DNA of 36,088 nucleotides from Planctomycetota bacterium (GTDB lineage Bacteria > Planctomycetota > JACQVV01 > JASMLP01), in assembly GCA_030748635.1 (NCBI GenBank), contig JASMLP010000189.1, positions 1 to 36,088 of the forward strand. The letters are read 5' to 3'. Under the pieces are notes generated by a model. The model had not been told where the DNA came from. It saw nothing but the letters and a program-made list of their open reading frames with translations, and made no database searches. Shown here in pieces: positions 1 through 7,816 of the stretch; positions within the stretch are counted from its first letter, which is position 1; each line of letters begins with the position of its first letter. The position numbers and the translations under genes are program-made.

Positions 1-1
1 A

Positions 2-1159
2 TGGTTTTCGGACCTATCTCCGATCGATGAGAGTCAGATCAGTAAGTCCACCGCTCCTGGGATCACGGTTCAAGTCGCCATCGAGCGACTCGACAAGGCG
101 GCCCGTGGGGTGAGCGACGAGATCAGCGAACTCCAGCGTAAGGTGGCGAGGATCTGGGGGGACCGGAATGTCCTCAATGAAGATTTTCCGAAATACTGGG
201 ACAAATGGCGTCAGTATCGTGATAAGTGGGATGCAGAGACCCGACGTCAGGCTCCTCGTAAAGAAGGGTTTTTCGCGATCACCAGCACGTATCGCGAAGT
301 GATGAAGAGTAACCTGGATGAAATCGACAAATTAGTTAGTGAGGTCGATTCGGCCCGGAGTGAGTTCGAGGATCTCAATCGCGAACTGTTTGGCGATCCC
401 GAAACCGGTGAGCGGGGCAGTATCGAAAAGGCGATGGATTCGCTGGATGAGAATCGCAGGGATCTTCGGGTTGAGCGGGTCAAATTGCTCACGGTCGAGG
501 AAGAGATCATTCGGACCAAGAATCGATATTCGAAAGAGATCGAAAAACTGGTTGAGAAGAAGAAAAATCTTCAGCCAGGCGCGCAGATCGAAACCGGAAT
601 TCGAGCGTACGTGCAGAAGCTCAAGAATTTGCGAGCTTTGCGGGCCGAAGAACGTGAAGTGTTGCCTGATGGCGAAGTGGTATACGCCAACGCGGAACGA
701 GAAGTCGCATACATCGATCTGGCTCGCAAGAATGGCGTTTTCCGAGGGATGTATTTCGATGTGTACCGATATAAAAAGGGCGGTCAACGTCTGTACAAAG
801 GTCGGCTTCGCATAGAAAAGGTCCAGGATAATCTCTCGATCGCAACCATTCTCGAAAGCAAGTTCGAGTTGGATCCCATCGGGGCCGGAGATATTCTTAT
901 CAATAAGGTCTACGATCGGAAGAAAACACCCTATTTCACCTTTGCTGGAAAGCTGGTGGGACGTTACTCCAATGAAGAAGCGGCCGAGTTGATTGCCGAA
1001 CTCGGTGGTAAGGTCGAGCCCCGGGTGACCTCACGGACCGATTATGTGGTTCTTGGTCAAGGCTATGAGTCCACCGAGAACTTCCAGGTCGCTCGCGAAG
1101 TGAGAATCGATACCATGACCGAAAAGGTCTTGCTCCAGTACCTGGGCAAGGTGAAGTAA
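2..1159 (+). CDS. Coiled-coil protein with C-terminal BRCT domain, 5' end cut by window edge
   Basis: The reading frame is open without a stop from base 2, so the visible 385 codons are probably the 3' part of a longer gene; a GTG at 110 is only an internal candidate start. The first two thirds are highly charged, rich in Glu, Lys and Arg, and look like long coiled coil (about bases 110-650). A beta-rich segment follows. The last 75 residues (about bases 930-1150) match the BRCT fold of bacterial NAD-dependent DNA ligases: a FAGKLVG strand, a helix ending in ELGGKV, then TSRTDYVVLGQG. There are no ligase catalytic domains. Bacterial BRCT domains usually bind DNA or phosphopeptides; the role here is unknown. 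The BRCT call is by motif and fairly secure; any cellular function is inference. Confidence 0.8.
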   Translation, partial: WFSDLSPIDESQISKSTAPGITVQVAIERLDKAARGVSDEISELQRKVARIWGDRNVLNEDFPKYWDKWRQYRDKWDAETRRQAPRKEGFFAITSTYREVMKSNLDEIDKLVSEVDSARSEFEDLNRELFGDPETGERGSIEKAMDSLDENRRDLRVERVKLLTVEEEIIRTKNRYSKEIEKLVEKKKNLQPGAQIETGIRAYVQKLKNLRALRAEEREVLPDGEVVYANAEREVAYIDLARKNGVFRGMYFDVYRYKKGGQRLYKGRLRIEKVQDNLSIATILESKFELDPIGAGDILINKVYDRKKTPYFTFAGKLVGRYSNEEAAELIAELGGKVEPRVTSRTDYVVLGQGYESTENFQVAREVRIDTMTEKVLLQYLGKVK

Positions 1160-1462
1160 GCGATCAAGGAGCGACCGGATTCATTCGGTACGAGTGGGTG
1201 GTGTTGGAAGTGATGACTTTCGTGCACCACCCGCATTCTGTTTCAAGGGGATTTGGCAGGGTCCCCATCGGGTTGCCAGGAGCGCTCGGGGAATCGGTTG
1301 TTCTGTGAGAGTGGATCTTTTTGGCCTGAAGAACTGTTCATTCATGAATGGGTACGGTTTGGATCCGCTTCACCCGGTGCGAGGTCTTCGTCCTGGAGGA
1401 GGACCGGAAATCCGAAATCTTGCAATCGGGAAGGTCTGGGTTCGCGGGTTAGGTGAAGGGGC
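1160..1462. other. Gene-free interval upstream of tatC
   Basis: This 303 bp stretch separates the BRCT gene from tatC. A plus-strand frame is open for 90 codons (1194-1466), but its product has no recognisable fold or motif, it has no convincing ribosome binding site, and it runs into the tatC start, so I do not call it. The stretch holds a perfect 12-base palindrome, CATTCATGAATG at 1339-1350, which could be an operator. I see no good sigma-70 promoter and no clear terminator. Confidence 0.5.
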
Positions 1463-2797
1463 ATGAAGAAGCAGATCCCAGAGATTCGGCTCACGGTAGG
1501 GGAGCACCTCGAAGAGTTGCGTTCTTGCCTTTTTCGATCGCTTTTTGCGGTCGGAATCGGCTTCATCTTCTCTTATGTCGTCTCCGATCGTCTGCTTGCG
1601 CTGTTGCTCGCTCCCGTATTGGATGTTCTGGGCGGGATGGGGCTAGGGCAGTTTGTTGTTCAGACTTCTGTAGCCGAGAAATTTCTTGTTCATATCAAGG
1701 TGAGTCTCCTGGCGGGAATCTTGCTGGCTAGTCCGGCGATATTGTGGCAAACGTGGTGCTTTGTGGGGGTGGCGCTTCATCCGAATGAGCGTCGATATGT
1801 ACTCGCATTTTTGCCCGCTTCCGCTTTGAGCTTTCTCGCCGGGATCTTGTTTTTTTATCTGATACTGCCCTGGGGACTTCAGTTTTTGCTCGGATTTGGA
1901 GCCGTTCCGGGCGCCGCGGATCCGATTCGCCCTTTCTTGAAAATTAGTGAACTTGTCGGTTTCTTGGTTAGCCTCGCTCTGCTATTTGGTGTTGTTTTCC
2001 AGTTGCCATTGGGGATGTTGTTACTCAATCGGATCGGACTGATTTCTGCCGAGATGCTGCGGGAAAAGAGACGGTTTGCCATTCTCGGAGCGTTTGTGGT
2101 CGGAAGTATTCTGACCCCCCCCGATATAGTGACCCAGGTGGTCCTCGCGATTCCGGTTTGCTTACTCTACGAGGTTGGGATTTTTCTGATCCATAGGAGG
2201 GATTCCGGCGGCGGTCCGGCCGGTGGGGGACGATTGGATTTTGTCGGGATCATTCTGGCTTACCTGCCATCATGCACGGTTTTGATTCTTTTCGGGATGG
2301 TCTGGGTCGGGAGAGGAGTGACGCCCCTTTCGAGTGCAACCAGGACGCCTGAGGAAGGAGATCGACACTCCCTCGCCGTGTCGGCTTTGATCCGCGAATT
2401 GGGTATGGAATCCGAGGTCTCTGCCCTTCCCGAACTCCGGTATCGGTGGGTACAGGATGTGGGCCAGGGGGTTCGGGATGTCTCCGATGATGCGCTACAA
2501 AGACTGCTCGAACGTGAGATCGATCCAGGAATCCGATTAAGGATCGCCATGATATTGGCTCGCCGGGGACAGTCTTCCGGATTCGACTATCTGATGAAAT
2601 CGTACCGTTCCAAGGATACTTTGATCTCTTTTTTGGCCGGAAGAATTCTTCAGGTTCTTTCGGGGAAGAATGTCCAAGGGTATGGCGCGACCATTCCAGA
2701 GCGTGAAAAGGCTCGGAAGGCCCTGGAGGCATGGTGGAACGAGGCGAAACAGAAAGAGAGTGAAGGCGATGCGAGCCGAAATCATAACGATCGGTGA
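1463..2797 (+). CDS. tatC: TatC translocase subunit with extra membrane helix and HEAT-like C-terminal extension
   Basis: TatC is the multi-spanning receptor subunit of the twin-arginine translocase, which exports folded proteins. Residues 1-245 are a full TatC: cytoplasmic EHLEELR at 14-20, six hydrophobic segments, and the GSILTPPD loop before the last two spans. TatC proteins usually stop near 250 residues; this one has 444. After a Gly-rich linker comes another hydrophobic helix (about 258-283) and then about 160 soluble residues that look helical and HEAT-like, ending in a Trp-containing cap (ALEAWWNEAK). A seventh span would place this tail in the periplasm if TatC topology holds. ATG 1463 has a GAAGGGG-type ribosome binding site. 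The end overlaps cinA by 29 bp. No tatA or tatB is in the window. Confidence 0.93.
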   Translation: MKKQIPEIRLTVGEHLEELRSCLFRSLFAVGIGFIFSYVVSDRLLALLLAPVLDVLGGMGLGQFVVQTSVAEKFLVHIKVSLLAGILLASPAILWQTWCFVGVALHPNERRYVLAFLPASALSFLAGILFFYLILPWGLQFLLGFGAVPGAADPIRPFLKISELVGFLVSLALLFGVVFQLPLGMLLLNRIGLISAEMLREKRRFAILGAFVVGSILTPPDIVTQVVLAIPVCLLYEVGIFLIHRRDSGGGPAGGGRLDFVGIILAYLPSCTVLILFGMVWVGRGVTPLSSATRTPEEGDRHSLAVSALIRELGMESEVSALPELRYRWVQDVGQGVRDVSDDALQRLLEREIDPGIRLRIAMILARRGQSSGFDYLMKSYRSKDTLISFLAGRILQVLSGKNVQGYGATIPEREKARKALEAWWNEAKQKESEGDASRNHNDR

Positions 2798-4034
2798 AGA
2801 ATTGCTTTGCGGTGCGCTGGTGGATACCAACGCGGCTCGACTTTCCGAGTGGCTCGAACTTCGATCGGTTGAGGTCCGACGGCATCAGACGGTCGGCGAT
2901 CGGGAAGAGGAGATCATCGCTGCGCTCAAAGGAGCGGTCGATCGTTCGGATCTGATTCTCTTGACTGGTGGGTTGGGGCCGACAGAAGATGATCGCACTC
3001 GCTATGCGATCGCCCGATTGGCGGGGGTCGATCTTCAACTTGATCGATCCAGTTGGAACGCGATCACAGATCGATTCGCACTCATGGGAAAGGAACCCCC
3101 CGAATCGAATCGATGTCAAGCGCTCATACCCGAGGGAGCCGTGGTGCTGGAAAATACCATCGGCACCGCTCCGGGGTTTTCGCTTCGCGTCGCGGGGGCT
3201 GAAATGGTTGCGTTACCGGGTGTTCCTCGAGAAATCGACGTCTACCTGGAAGGGGTTCTCGATCGGCACGCTCAGGCTTCAGGCTGGGGAGGGGCGGAGG
3301 TAGAAATCCTGAGAACTCGGGTTTTTGGTCTCAGTGAAAGCGCGCTTTCGGATCGAATTCGTGCATTGAAGTCCCGGTTTCCAGAGGACACGGATACTCG
3401 CTACCGAGTGGATCGAGGCGAGATACAACTCGAATGGCGACATACTCCGAGTTCCGAGGAAGATCGTCAGGCTTTTCATCGGGCGATTGAGGAGGCTCGG
3501 GAGTCGATCGGTTCCCATCGGGTGGCTGACGATTCGAGAGATGTGGGTTTCCATTGCGTCCAAGCCCTAAGAAATCAAAGACTTACACTTTCTGTGGCAG
3601 AGGGTTGTACCGGGGGATTGGTCGCGCATCTCCTGACTCGGAACCCCGGAGCTTCCGAAATTCTCCTCTCGTCCGTGGTCGCATATTCCAATCGGGAGAA
3701 AATGAGAACTCTGGCCTTGCCAGAGGAACTCTTGGAACGGCACGGTGTTGTGAGTGAAGAAGTTGTGACATTTTTGGCCCGATCGGTTCGGGAACGATCG
3801 GGATCCGATCTGGGATTGGCTGTGGTCGGATATTGTGATTCGGTGGCATCAGTCGAATCGGAACGTCAGGGCGAAATTTGGTGTGGGATCTCGGGCCCTT
3901 TGGGGATGCGTTCTCGTTGTCGCCGGATGGTGCTCGGTCGGGATCTGTCAGGTTGGGTTGCGGCTAAATTCGCGGTGGATCAGATCCGGCGGTATCTCCT
4001 TGCGCAGGATGGGACTTCCGTCCCAAAGTCTTGA
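2769..4034 (+). CDS. cinA: CinA family protein (MoCF-like domain plus NMN deamidase-like domain)
   Basis: The 421-residue protein has the standard CinA layout. The N-terminal MoCF/MogA-like domain, linked in the family to ADP-ribose pyrophosphatase activity, begins EIITIGEELLCG and carries LTGGLGPTEDD and GTAPGF. The C-terminal domain belongs to the PncC/YgaD family, which hydrolyses nicotinamide mononucleotide to nicotinate mononucleotide in pyridine nucleotide salvage. ATG 2769 was chosen because the conserved sequence begins right after it; an in-frame ATG at 2670 would overlap tatC by 128 bp and add 33 basic residues. In the deamidase domain the usual AESCTGG reads AEGCTGG (Gly279) and the usual TGIAGPGG stretch is VGYCDSVA, while the GAS, YSN and Lys positions remain. 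Deamidase activity is therefore doubtful. The stop codon lies inside the -35 box of the tRNA promoter. Confidence 0.92.
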   Translation: MRAEIITIGEELLCGALVDTNAARLSEWLELRSVEVRRHQTVGDREEEIIAALKGAVDRSDLILLTGGLGPTEDDRTRYAIARLAGVDLQLDRSSWNAITDRFALMGKEPPESNRCQALIPEGAVVLENTIGTAPGFSLRVAGAEMVALPGVPREIDVYLEGVLDRHAQASGWGGAEVEILRTRVFGLSESALSDRIRALKSRFPEDTDTRYRVDRGEIQLEWRHTPSSEEDRQAFHRAIEEARESIGSHRVADDSRDVGFHCVQALRNQRLTLSVAEGCTGGLVAHLLTRNPGASEILLSSVVAYSNREKMRTLALPEELLERHGVVSEEVVTFLARSVRERSGSDLGLAVVGYCDSVASVESERQGEIWCGISGPLGMRSRCRRMVLGRDLSGWVAAKFAVDQIRRYLLAQDGTSVPKS

Positions 4035-4058
4035 CAGACCTCGGGAATTCGATAGACT
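4031..4058 (+). promoter_or_regulatory. Sigma-70-type promoter for tRNA-Gln
   Basis: A perfect -35 box, TTGACA, lies at 4031-4036 and overlaps the cinA stop codon. After a 16-base spacer comes TAGACT at 4053-4058 (four of six match TATAAT). Transcription would start near 4065, about 22 bases before the mature tRNA, and the bases just after the -10 box are GC-rich, as in many stable-RNA promoters. The position exactly upstream of the tRNA makes the call plausible. Confidence 0.6.
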
Positions 4059-4086
4059 TCGGCCCTTTGCAGAACCGCCAATCTGA

Positions 4087-4161
4087 TTCCCGGTGGTGTA
4101 ATCGGTAACACAGCAGGTTTTGGTCCTGCTATTCGAGGTTCGAGTCCTCGCCGGGAAGCCA
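4087..4161 (+). tRNA. tRNA-Gln (anticodon UUG), CCA encoded
   Basis: The 75 bases fold into a complete cloverleaf. The 7-bp acceptor stem pairs TTCCCGG with CCGGGAA, the D-arm stem is GTGT/ACAC, and the anticodon stem GCAGG/CCTGC encloses the loop TTTTGGT with anticodon TTG. The T-arm pairs CGAGG with CCTCG around TTCGAGT. The discriminator base is G and the CCA end is encoded at 4159-4161. The anticodon reads CAA, and CAG by wobble, as glutamine. It lies between cinA and glmU. Confidence 0.96.
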
Positions 4162-4190
4162 CGGTGTTCGTGGCCGAGTATTTTATTTAT
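4158..4190 (+). terminator. Intrinsic terminator overlapping the tRNA 3' end
   Basis: GCCACG at 4158-4163 pairs perfectly with CGTGGC at 4169-4174 around a 5-base loop, followed by a T-rich tract (TATTTTATTTAT, 4179-4190). The 5' arm of the hairpin begins with the tRNA discriminator base and its CCA, so the terminator and the mature tRNA end share four bases. With the promoter at 4031-4058 this makes the tRNA a separate small transcription unit. Confidence 0.55.
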
Positions 4191-4301
4191 GTACGGATCG
4201 GAATCTCTAGAAATGCCTGAAGTTGCCGGGTTTTATGGCCGGTCGGGCTCGGAGTTCATCCATGGATCATTCTCCTGCAGTCGCGGGGGAGGAGAGTCGT
4301 G

Positions 4302-5597
4302 ATGAATGGCTCTTCGGGCCGGGTACATGCAATCATTCTCGCCGCAGGATTTGGTACGAGGATGAAGAGTAAACTCCCGAAGGTTCTGCACGAGGTCGCG
4401 GGTCGACCGTTGGTCGAATATCCGTTGCGAGCTGCGCAATCTGTGTGTGGGGATGACGGACGCATTGTGGTCGTGGTCGGGTCCGGTCGTGATCAGGTTG
4501 AAAAAGCCCTTTCCGGAAATTCGGTAGAGTTTGCTGTTCAAGATCCTCCAAGGGGTTCCGGTGACGCGGCTCGTGTCGGATTAGAGATGCTCAATCCCGA
4601 CCCCGAGGATCGCGTGTTGATCCTCTGTGGAGATGCTCCGTTGCTACGCAAGGAAGAACTTCATCTCCTCGTCAAGGAAGGTCAGGACGCGGCGGCTGTG
4701 GTGCTGACTGCTCACCTAGAAGACCCGGGCGCATATGGGAGGATCCAGAGGTGTGAGGATGGCGCTCTTCGCTCGATTGTCGAAGCCGTCGATCTTTCCG
4801 ATGAATCCGAAAATACCAACGAAGTGAATTCGGGGATCTACCTGTTTCGGGCGGGCGATTTGAAAGCAGCTATCGGGCAGGTCGGGTGTACAAACGCCAA
4901 GGGCGAGTTTTATTTAACCGATTGTGTAGAAATCCTGATCGAAGCGGGTAAACGATTCTTGGCGGTTGTTTCGCAGGACTCTGATGTGGTACTCGGAGTG
5001 AATTCGAGGAGCGAACTTTCCCGGATCGATGCCCTTTTGCGACGGCGGGTCGTTGAGCGGCTACAGGATCAAGGAGTCACGATTGTCGATCCGGATAACA
5101 CCCGAATCGAAGAAGGGGTTGAAATCGGAGCGGATACGGTGATTCATCCGTTCACGGTGATCCGCCGAGATGCGCGGATCGGGAGTGGCTGTTCGGTCGG
5201 CCCTTTTGCTCAGATCCACCCAGAAGTCGTTTTGGAAGATGGGGTGGATATCGGAAATTTCGTTGAGGTGAAACGAAGCTATATCTCTGCCGGAGCCAAG
5301 GCCAAGCATTTGGCTTACCTTGGGGATGCCGAAGTGGGCCCCAAAGCCAACATCGGGGCCGGGACGATCGTTGCGAACTATGACGGCAAGAGCAAGCATC
5401 CCACTCGAATCGGGGCGGGCGCCTTCATCGGCAGTGGGAGTGTACTTGTCGCTCCGGTCGAAATCGGACCTCGCTCGACTGTTGGGGCTGGGGCGGTCGT
5501 CCTGGCTCGCCGTGATGTGCCCGAAGACGGAGTGGTGGTCGGAGTGCCCGCTCGATCCATCCTTCCTTCCTCGATGAAAGCGGAGGAGACGTCATGA
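4302..5597 (+). CDS. glmU: GlmU, bifunctional GlcN-1-P acetyltransferase / GlcNAc-1-P uridylyltransferase
   Basis: GlmU makes UDP-GlcNAc, the common precursor of peptidoglycan and lipid A. The N-terminal pyrophosphorylase domain starts with the nucleotide-binding signature LAAGFGTRMKS followed by LPKVLHEVAGRP, and has CGDAPLL farther on. The C-terminal half is a left-handed beta-helix of hexapeptide repeats with the acetyltransferase signature KAKHLAYLGDA (His336, equivalent to E. coli His363) and NIGAGTIVANYDG. At 431 residues it is slightly shorter than the E. coli enzyme (456). GTG at 4299 and ATG at 4302 are adjacent; I chose the ATG, with GGAGGAG a few bases upstream. The stop overlaps the prs start (ATGA), so the two are probably co-translated. 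Confidence 0.96.
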   Translation: MNGSSGRVHAIILAAGFGTRMKSKLPKVLHEVAGRPLVEYPLRAAQSVCGDDGRIVVVVGSGRDQVEKALSGNSVEFAVQDPPRGSGDAARVGLEMLNPDPEDRVLILCGDAPLLRKEELHLLVKEGQDAAAVVLTAHLEDPGAYGRIQRCEDGALRSIVEAVDLSDESENTNEVNSGIYLFRAGDLKAAIGQVGCTNAKGEFYLTDCVEILIEAGKRFLAVVSQDSDVVLGVNSRSELSRIDALLRRRVVERLQDQGVTIVDPDNTRIEEGVEIGADTVIHPFTVIRRDARIGSGCSVGPFAQIHPEVVLEDGVDIGNFVEVKRSYISAGAKAKHLAYLGDAEVGPKANIGAGTIVANYDGKSKHPTRIGAGAFIGSGSVLVAPVEIGPRSTVGAGAVVLARRDVPEDGVVVGVPARSILPSSMKAEETS

Positions 5598-6538
5598 GGA
5601 CCGGATCCTTGCGTGTTTTCAGCGGTAACGCCAATCGGGATCTGGCGCTGGCGATTTGCGAACAACTCGATGTCGAACTTGGAAACGCCCTGGTGACTCA
5701 TTTCCCAGATGGTGAGATCAATATCAAGGTCGAAGACGATGTTCGGGGAGCCGATACGTTTATCGTTCAGCCCACCTGTCCGCCGGTTAATGAGAATCTG
5801 ATGGAACTGTTGATGCTCATCGATTGCCTACGTCGAGCTTCCGCTGAGCGGATCACCGCTGTGATTCCTTATTACGGATATGCTCGAAAAGATCGCAAGG
5901 ATGAAGGGCGAGTTCCTATCACGGCCAAAGTGGTTGCCGATCTGCTCACCACCGTGGGAGCGGACCGGATTCTTACCATGGACTTGCATTCGCCCCAGAT
6001 CCAGGGGTTTTTCAATATCCCGGTAGATCATCTTTATGCCAGCGCGGTTCTGGTCGATTGGTTCGATCGTATGGAGATCCCGGATCTAGTCGTTCTTGGG
6101 CCGGATGTTGGGAGCATCAAGATGGCTCGAGCGTATGCGCAGCGGCTTGGGGGCGAACTGGCGATCGTGGACAAGCGGAGGCTCGGCCCTGATAAAGCGG
6201 AAGCATGCACCTTGATTGGTGATGTTGAGGGTAAGAATGTTCTGGTGGTTGATGATATGATTTCCACCGGCGGCTCGATTACAGAAGCCGCTCGAATTGT
6301 GGTTGAGCATGGGGCGGAAAATGTTTTCATCTGCGCGACCCATGCGCTTTTTTGTGGCAGTGCCGTTCAGCGTATAGAAGATGCTCCGGTTCAGGAGGTG
6401 GTAGTCACCGACACCATCCCTGCGACGGGGAAACAGATTCATAGGGTTCGGGTCCTTACGGTCTCCGAACTACTTGCAAAAGCGATGAAGAGGATTCATC
6501 TACATCAATCGGTGAGTTCTCTCTTCTTGAGAACATAA
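5594..6538 (+). CDS. prs: Ribose-phosphate pyrophosphokinase (PRPP synthetase)
   Basis: This cytoplasmic enzyme makes PRPP from ribose 5-phosphate and ATP for nucleotide, His, Trp and NAD synthesis. The 314-residue length is normal. It begins with FSGNANRDLA, contains the FPDGEINIKV region, PYYGYARKDRK (class I ATP/ribose-5-phosphate site), TMDLHSPQIQGFF, and the PRPP-binding loop VVDDMISTGGS near residue 220. A strong ribosome binding site (GGAGGAG) precedes ATG 5594, and the start overlaps the glmU stop. The glmU-prs-rplY-pth order is common in bacteria. Confidence 0.97.
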   Translation: MRTGSLRVFSGNANRDLALAICEQLDVELGNALVTHFPDGEINIKVEDDVRGADTFIVQPTCPPVNENLMELLMLIDCLRRASAERITAVIPYYGYARKDRKDEGRVPITAKVVADLLTTVGADRILTMDLHSPQIQGFFNIPVDHLYASAVLVDWFDRMEIPDLVVLGPDVGSIKMARAYAQRLGGELAIVDKRRLGPDKAEACTLIGDVEGKNVLVVDDMISTGGSITEAARIVVEHGAENVFICATHALFCGSAVQRIEDAPVQEVVVTDTIPATGKQIHRVRVLTVSELLAKAMKRIHLHQSVSSLFLRT

Positions 6539-6562
6539 AAAGAGTTCAGGAAAGTAATTCTC

Positions 6563-7189
6563 ATGCAACACAATATGTACCTTCGAACTGAAACAGGTTC
6601 GTGCGAAAGTCGGAAGTTGCGACGGGTAGGGAAGGTTCCTGCCATCGTTTATGGAGGTGGAAAAGGGGCTCTTTCCGTCATGATGGATGAGGCGGAAGTC
6701 GTTGCTTTGATCCGTGATCACGAGCACACGATTGAGGTGAATCTCGAGGGGGTCTCTGGCACACTCCTGCTCAAGGAAGTGCAATACGACCACCTCGGCG
6801 ACGATATTTTACACCTCGATTTCAAGCGTGTTGCGCATGACGAGGTGGTCGAAGTCAATGTCGAGATTCAGACCATTGGTACTCCTCGTGGCGTGCTCGC
6901 TGGTGGACTCCTGGAAACGGTTGAATTCGATCTTCCGGTGCGTTGCAAGGCGACCTCGATCCCTGATTCAATCGAACTGAATATTGCGGAACTCGAAATC
7001 GGAGATTCGATTCGTATCTCGGATCTTCCCGCCATGGAGGGAGCCGAGCCGGTTGGAGATCCTGAGCAGATTGTCATCGTGATTCATGCGCCCAAGGTCG
7101 AAGCTGAAACGGATCTCGAGGAGGAAGGCGATGAGCCCACACTCCCGGAGCGTATTGGCGAGAAGCCTTCTGAGGAAGACTCGGAGTAA
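6563..7189 (+). CDS. rplY: Large ribosomal subunit protein bL25, long (CTC) form
   Basis: bL25 binds 5S rRNA. The 208-residue protein is the long CTC type: an N-terminal 5S-binding domain (about residues 1-95, with KLRRVGKVPAIVYGG and LKEVQYDHLGDDILHLDF) plus the C-terminal TL5 beta domain, then an acidic tail rich in Glu. AGGAAAG at 6548-6554 serves ATG 6563; a second in-frame ATG follows at 6575. It sits 24 bp after prs and 35 bp before pth. Confidence 0.95.
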   Translation: MQHNMYLRTETGSCESRKLRRVGKVPAIVYGGGKGALSVMMDEAEVVALIRDHEHTIEVNLEGVSGTLLLKEVQYDHLGDDILHLDFKRVAHDEVVEVNVEIQTIGTPRGVLAGGLLETVEFDLPVRCKATSIPDSIELNIAELEIGDSIRISDLPAMEGAEPVGDPEQIVIVIHAPKVEAETDLEEEGDEPTLPERIGEKPSEEDSE

Positions 7190-7224
7190 TGGACTCGTGC
7201 GTACTTCTGGAAGGGTAGTGAAAC

Positions 7225-7812
7225 GTGAAGATGATCATCGGCCTGGGAAATCCCGGTTCCGAATACAGCAAAACCCGACACAATATCGGGTTTTCGGTAG
7301 TCGACGCGTTGGCGCAACAGGCGGGGTGGACCTTCCGGAAGGGCAAATGCCGATGCGAAGAGGCCAAGGGAACCCTCTGGGGATCTCAACTTCTTTTGGC
7401 CAAACCTCAAACTTTCATGAATCTTTCGGGAGACGCGGTTCGACGTCTCGATGGCTGGTACGGTCTAGAGGACGGCGAATGGATCGTGGTTTTCGACGAT
7501 GTGTCTCTCCCTTTTGGGCATCTTCGGATTCGTCCCAAGGGGGGTGGCGGTGGCCACAATGGGATGCGTTCTATTCAGCAACACATGGGAACCCGGGATT
7601 TTTGCCGACTACGAGTTGGAGTCGGGGGACCTGGTACCAAATCACTTACCAATTACGTCCTCGGTCGTTTTTCGTCCGGGGAATTACTGCAGGTCGATCA
7701 GGTGGTCGATCGGGCGATCAAGGCGCTCGAACTTTGGGCATTCCAGGGAGTCGAGGCGGCCATGAACCGCTATAATGTCAACGAATCAATTGCAACGGAT
7801 AAAGGAGAGTAG
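7225..7812 (+). CDS. pth: Peptidyl-tRNA hydrolase
   Basis: Pth releases tRNA from stalled peptidyl-tRNA. The 195-residue length is usual. The protein opens with the family signature IIGLGNPGSEY and TRHNIGF; catalytic His19, Asn9 and Asp92 match the E. coli His20, Asn10 and Asp93. RPKGGGGGHNGMRSI is the conserved substrate loop. I chose GTG 7225 because it gives M-K-x-I-I-GLGNPG, exactly the family N-terminus, rather than ATG 7231. The stop is 4 bp from the TTG start of rpsF, so translation is probably coupled. Confidence 0.95.
   Translation: MKMIIGLGNPGSEYSKTRHNIGFSVVDALAQQAGWTFRKGKCRCEEAKGTLWGSQLLLAKPQTFMNLSGDAVRRLDGWYGLEDGEWIVVFDDVSLPFGHLRIRPKGGGGGHNGMRSIQQHMGTRDFCRLRVGVGGPGTKSLTNYVLGRFSSGELLQVDQVVDRAIKALELWAFQGVEAAMNRYNVNESIATDKGE
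7802..7807 (+). promoter_or_regulatory. Ribosome binding site that fixes the TTG start of rpsF
   Basis: AAGGAG lies inside the last codons of pth, nine bases before TTG 7817. It favours the TTG over an upstream in-frame ATG at 7775, which would overlap pth by 38 bp and add 14 residues not seen in bS6 proteins. Confidence 0.65.
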
Positions 7813-7816
7813 GGGT

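Noticed and set aside
1-30. ATG at base 1 as a gene start
   Set aside because: That frame meets a stop after nine codons; the real gene is in the frame starting at base 2 and has no stop back to the edge.
1194-1466. 90-codon open frame on the plus strand before tatC
   Set aside because: No recognisable motif, no ribosome binding site, Gly/Arg-rich composition typical of chance frames, and it overlaps the tatC start.
2250-3119. 289-codon open frame on the minus strand
   Set aside because: It lies wholly opposite tatC and cinA, whose protein signatures are clear; its product has no fold-like pattern.
7086-7775. 229-codon plus-strand frame over rplY and pth
   Set aside because: Both rplY and pth are certain in another frame; the product is Arg/Ser/Gly-rich and unlike any protein.
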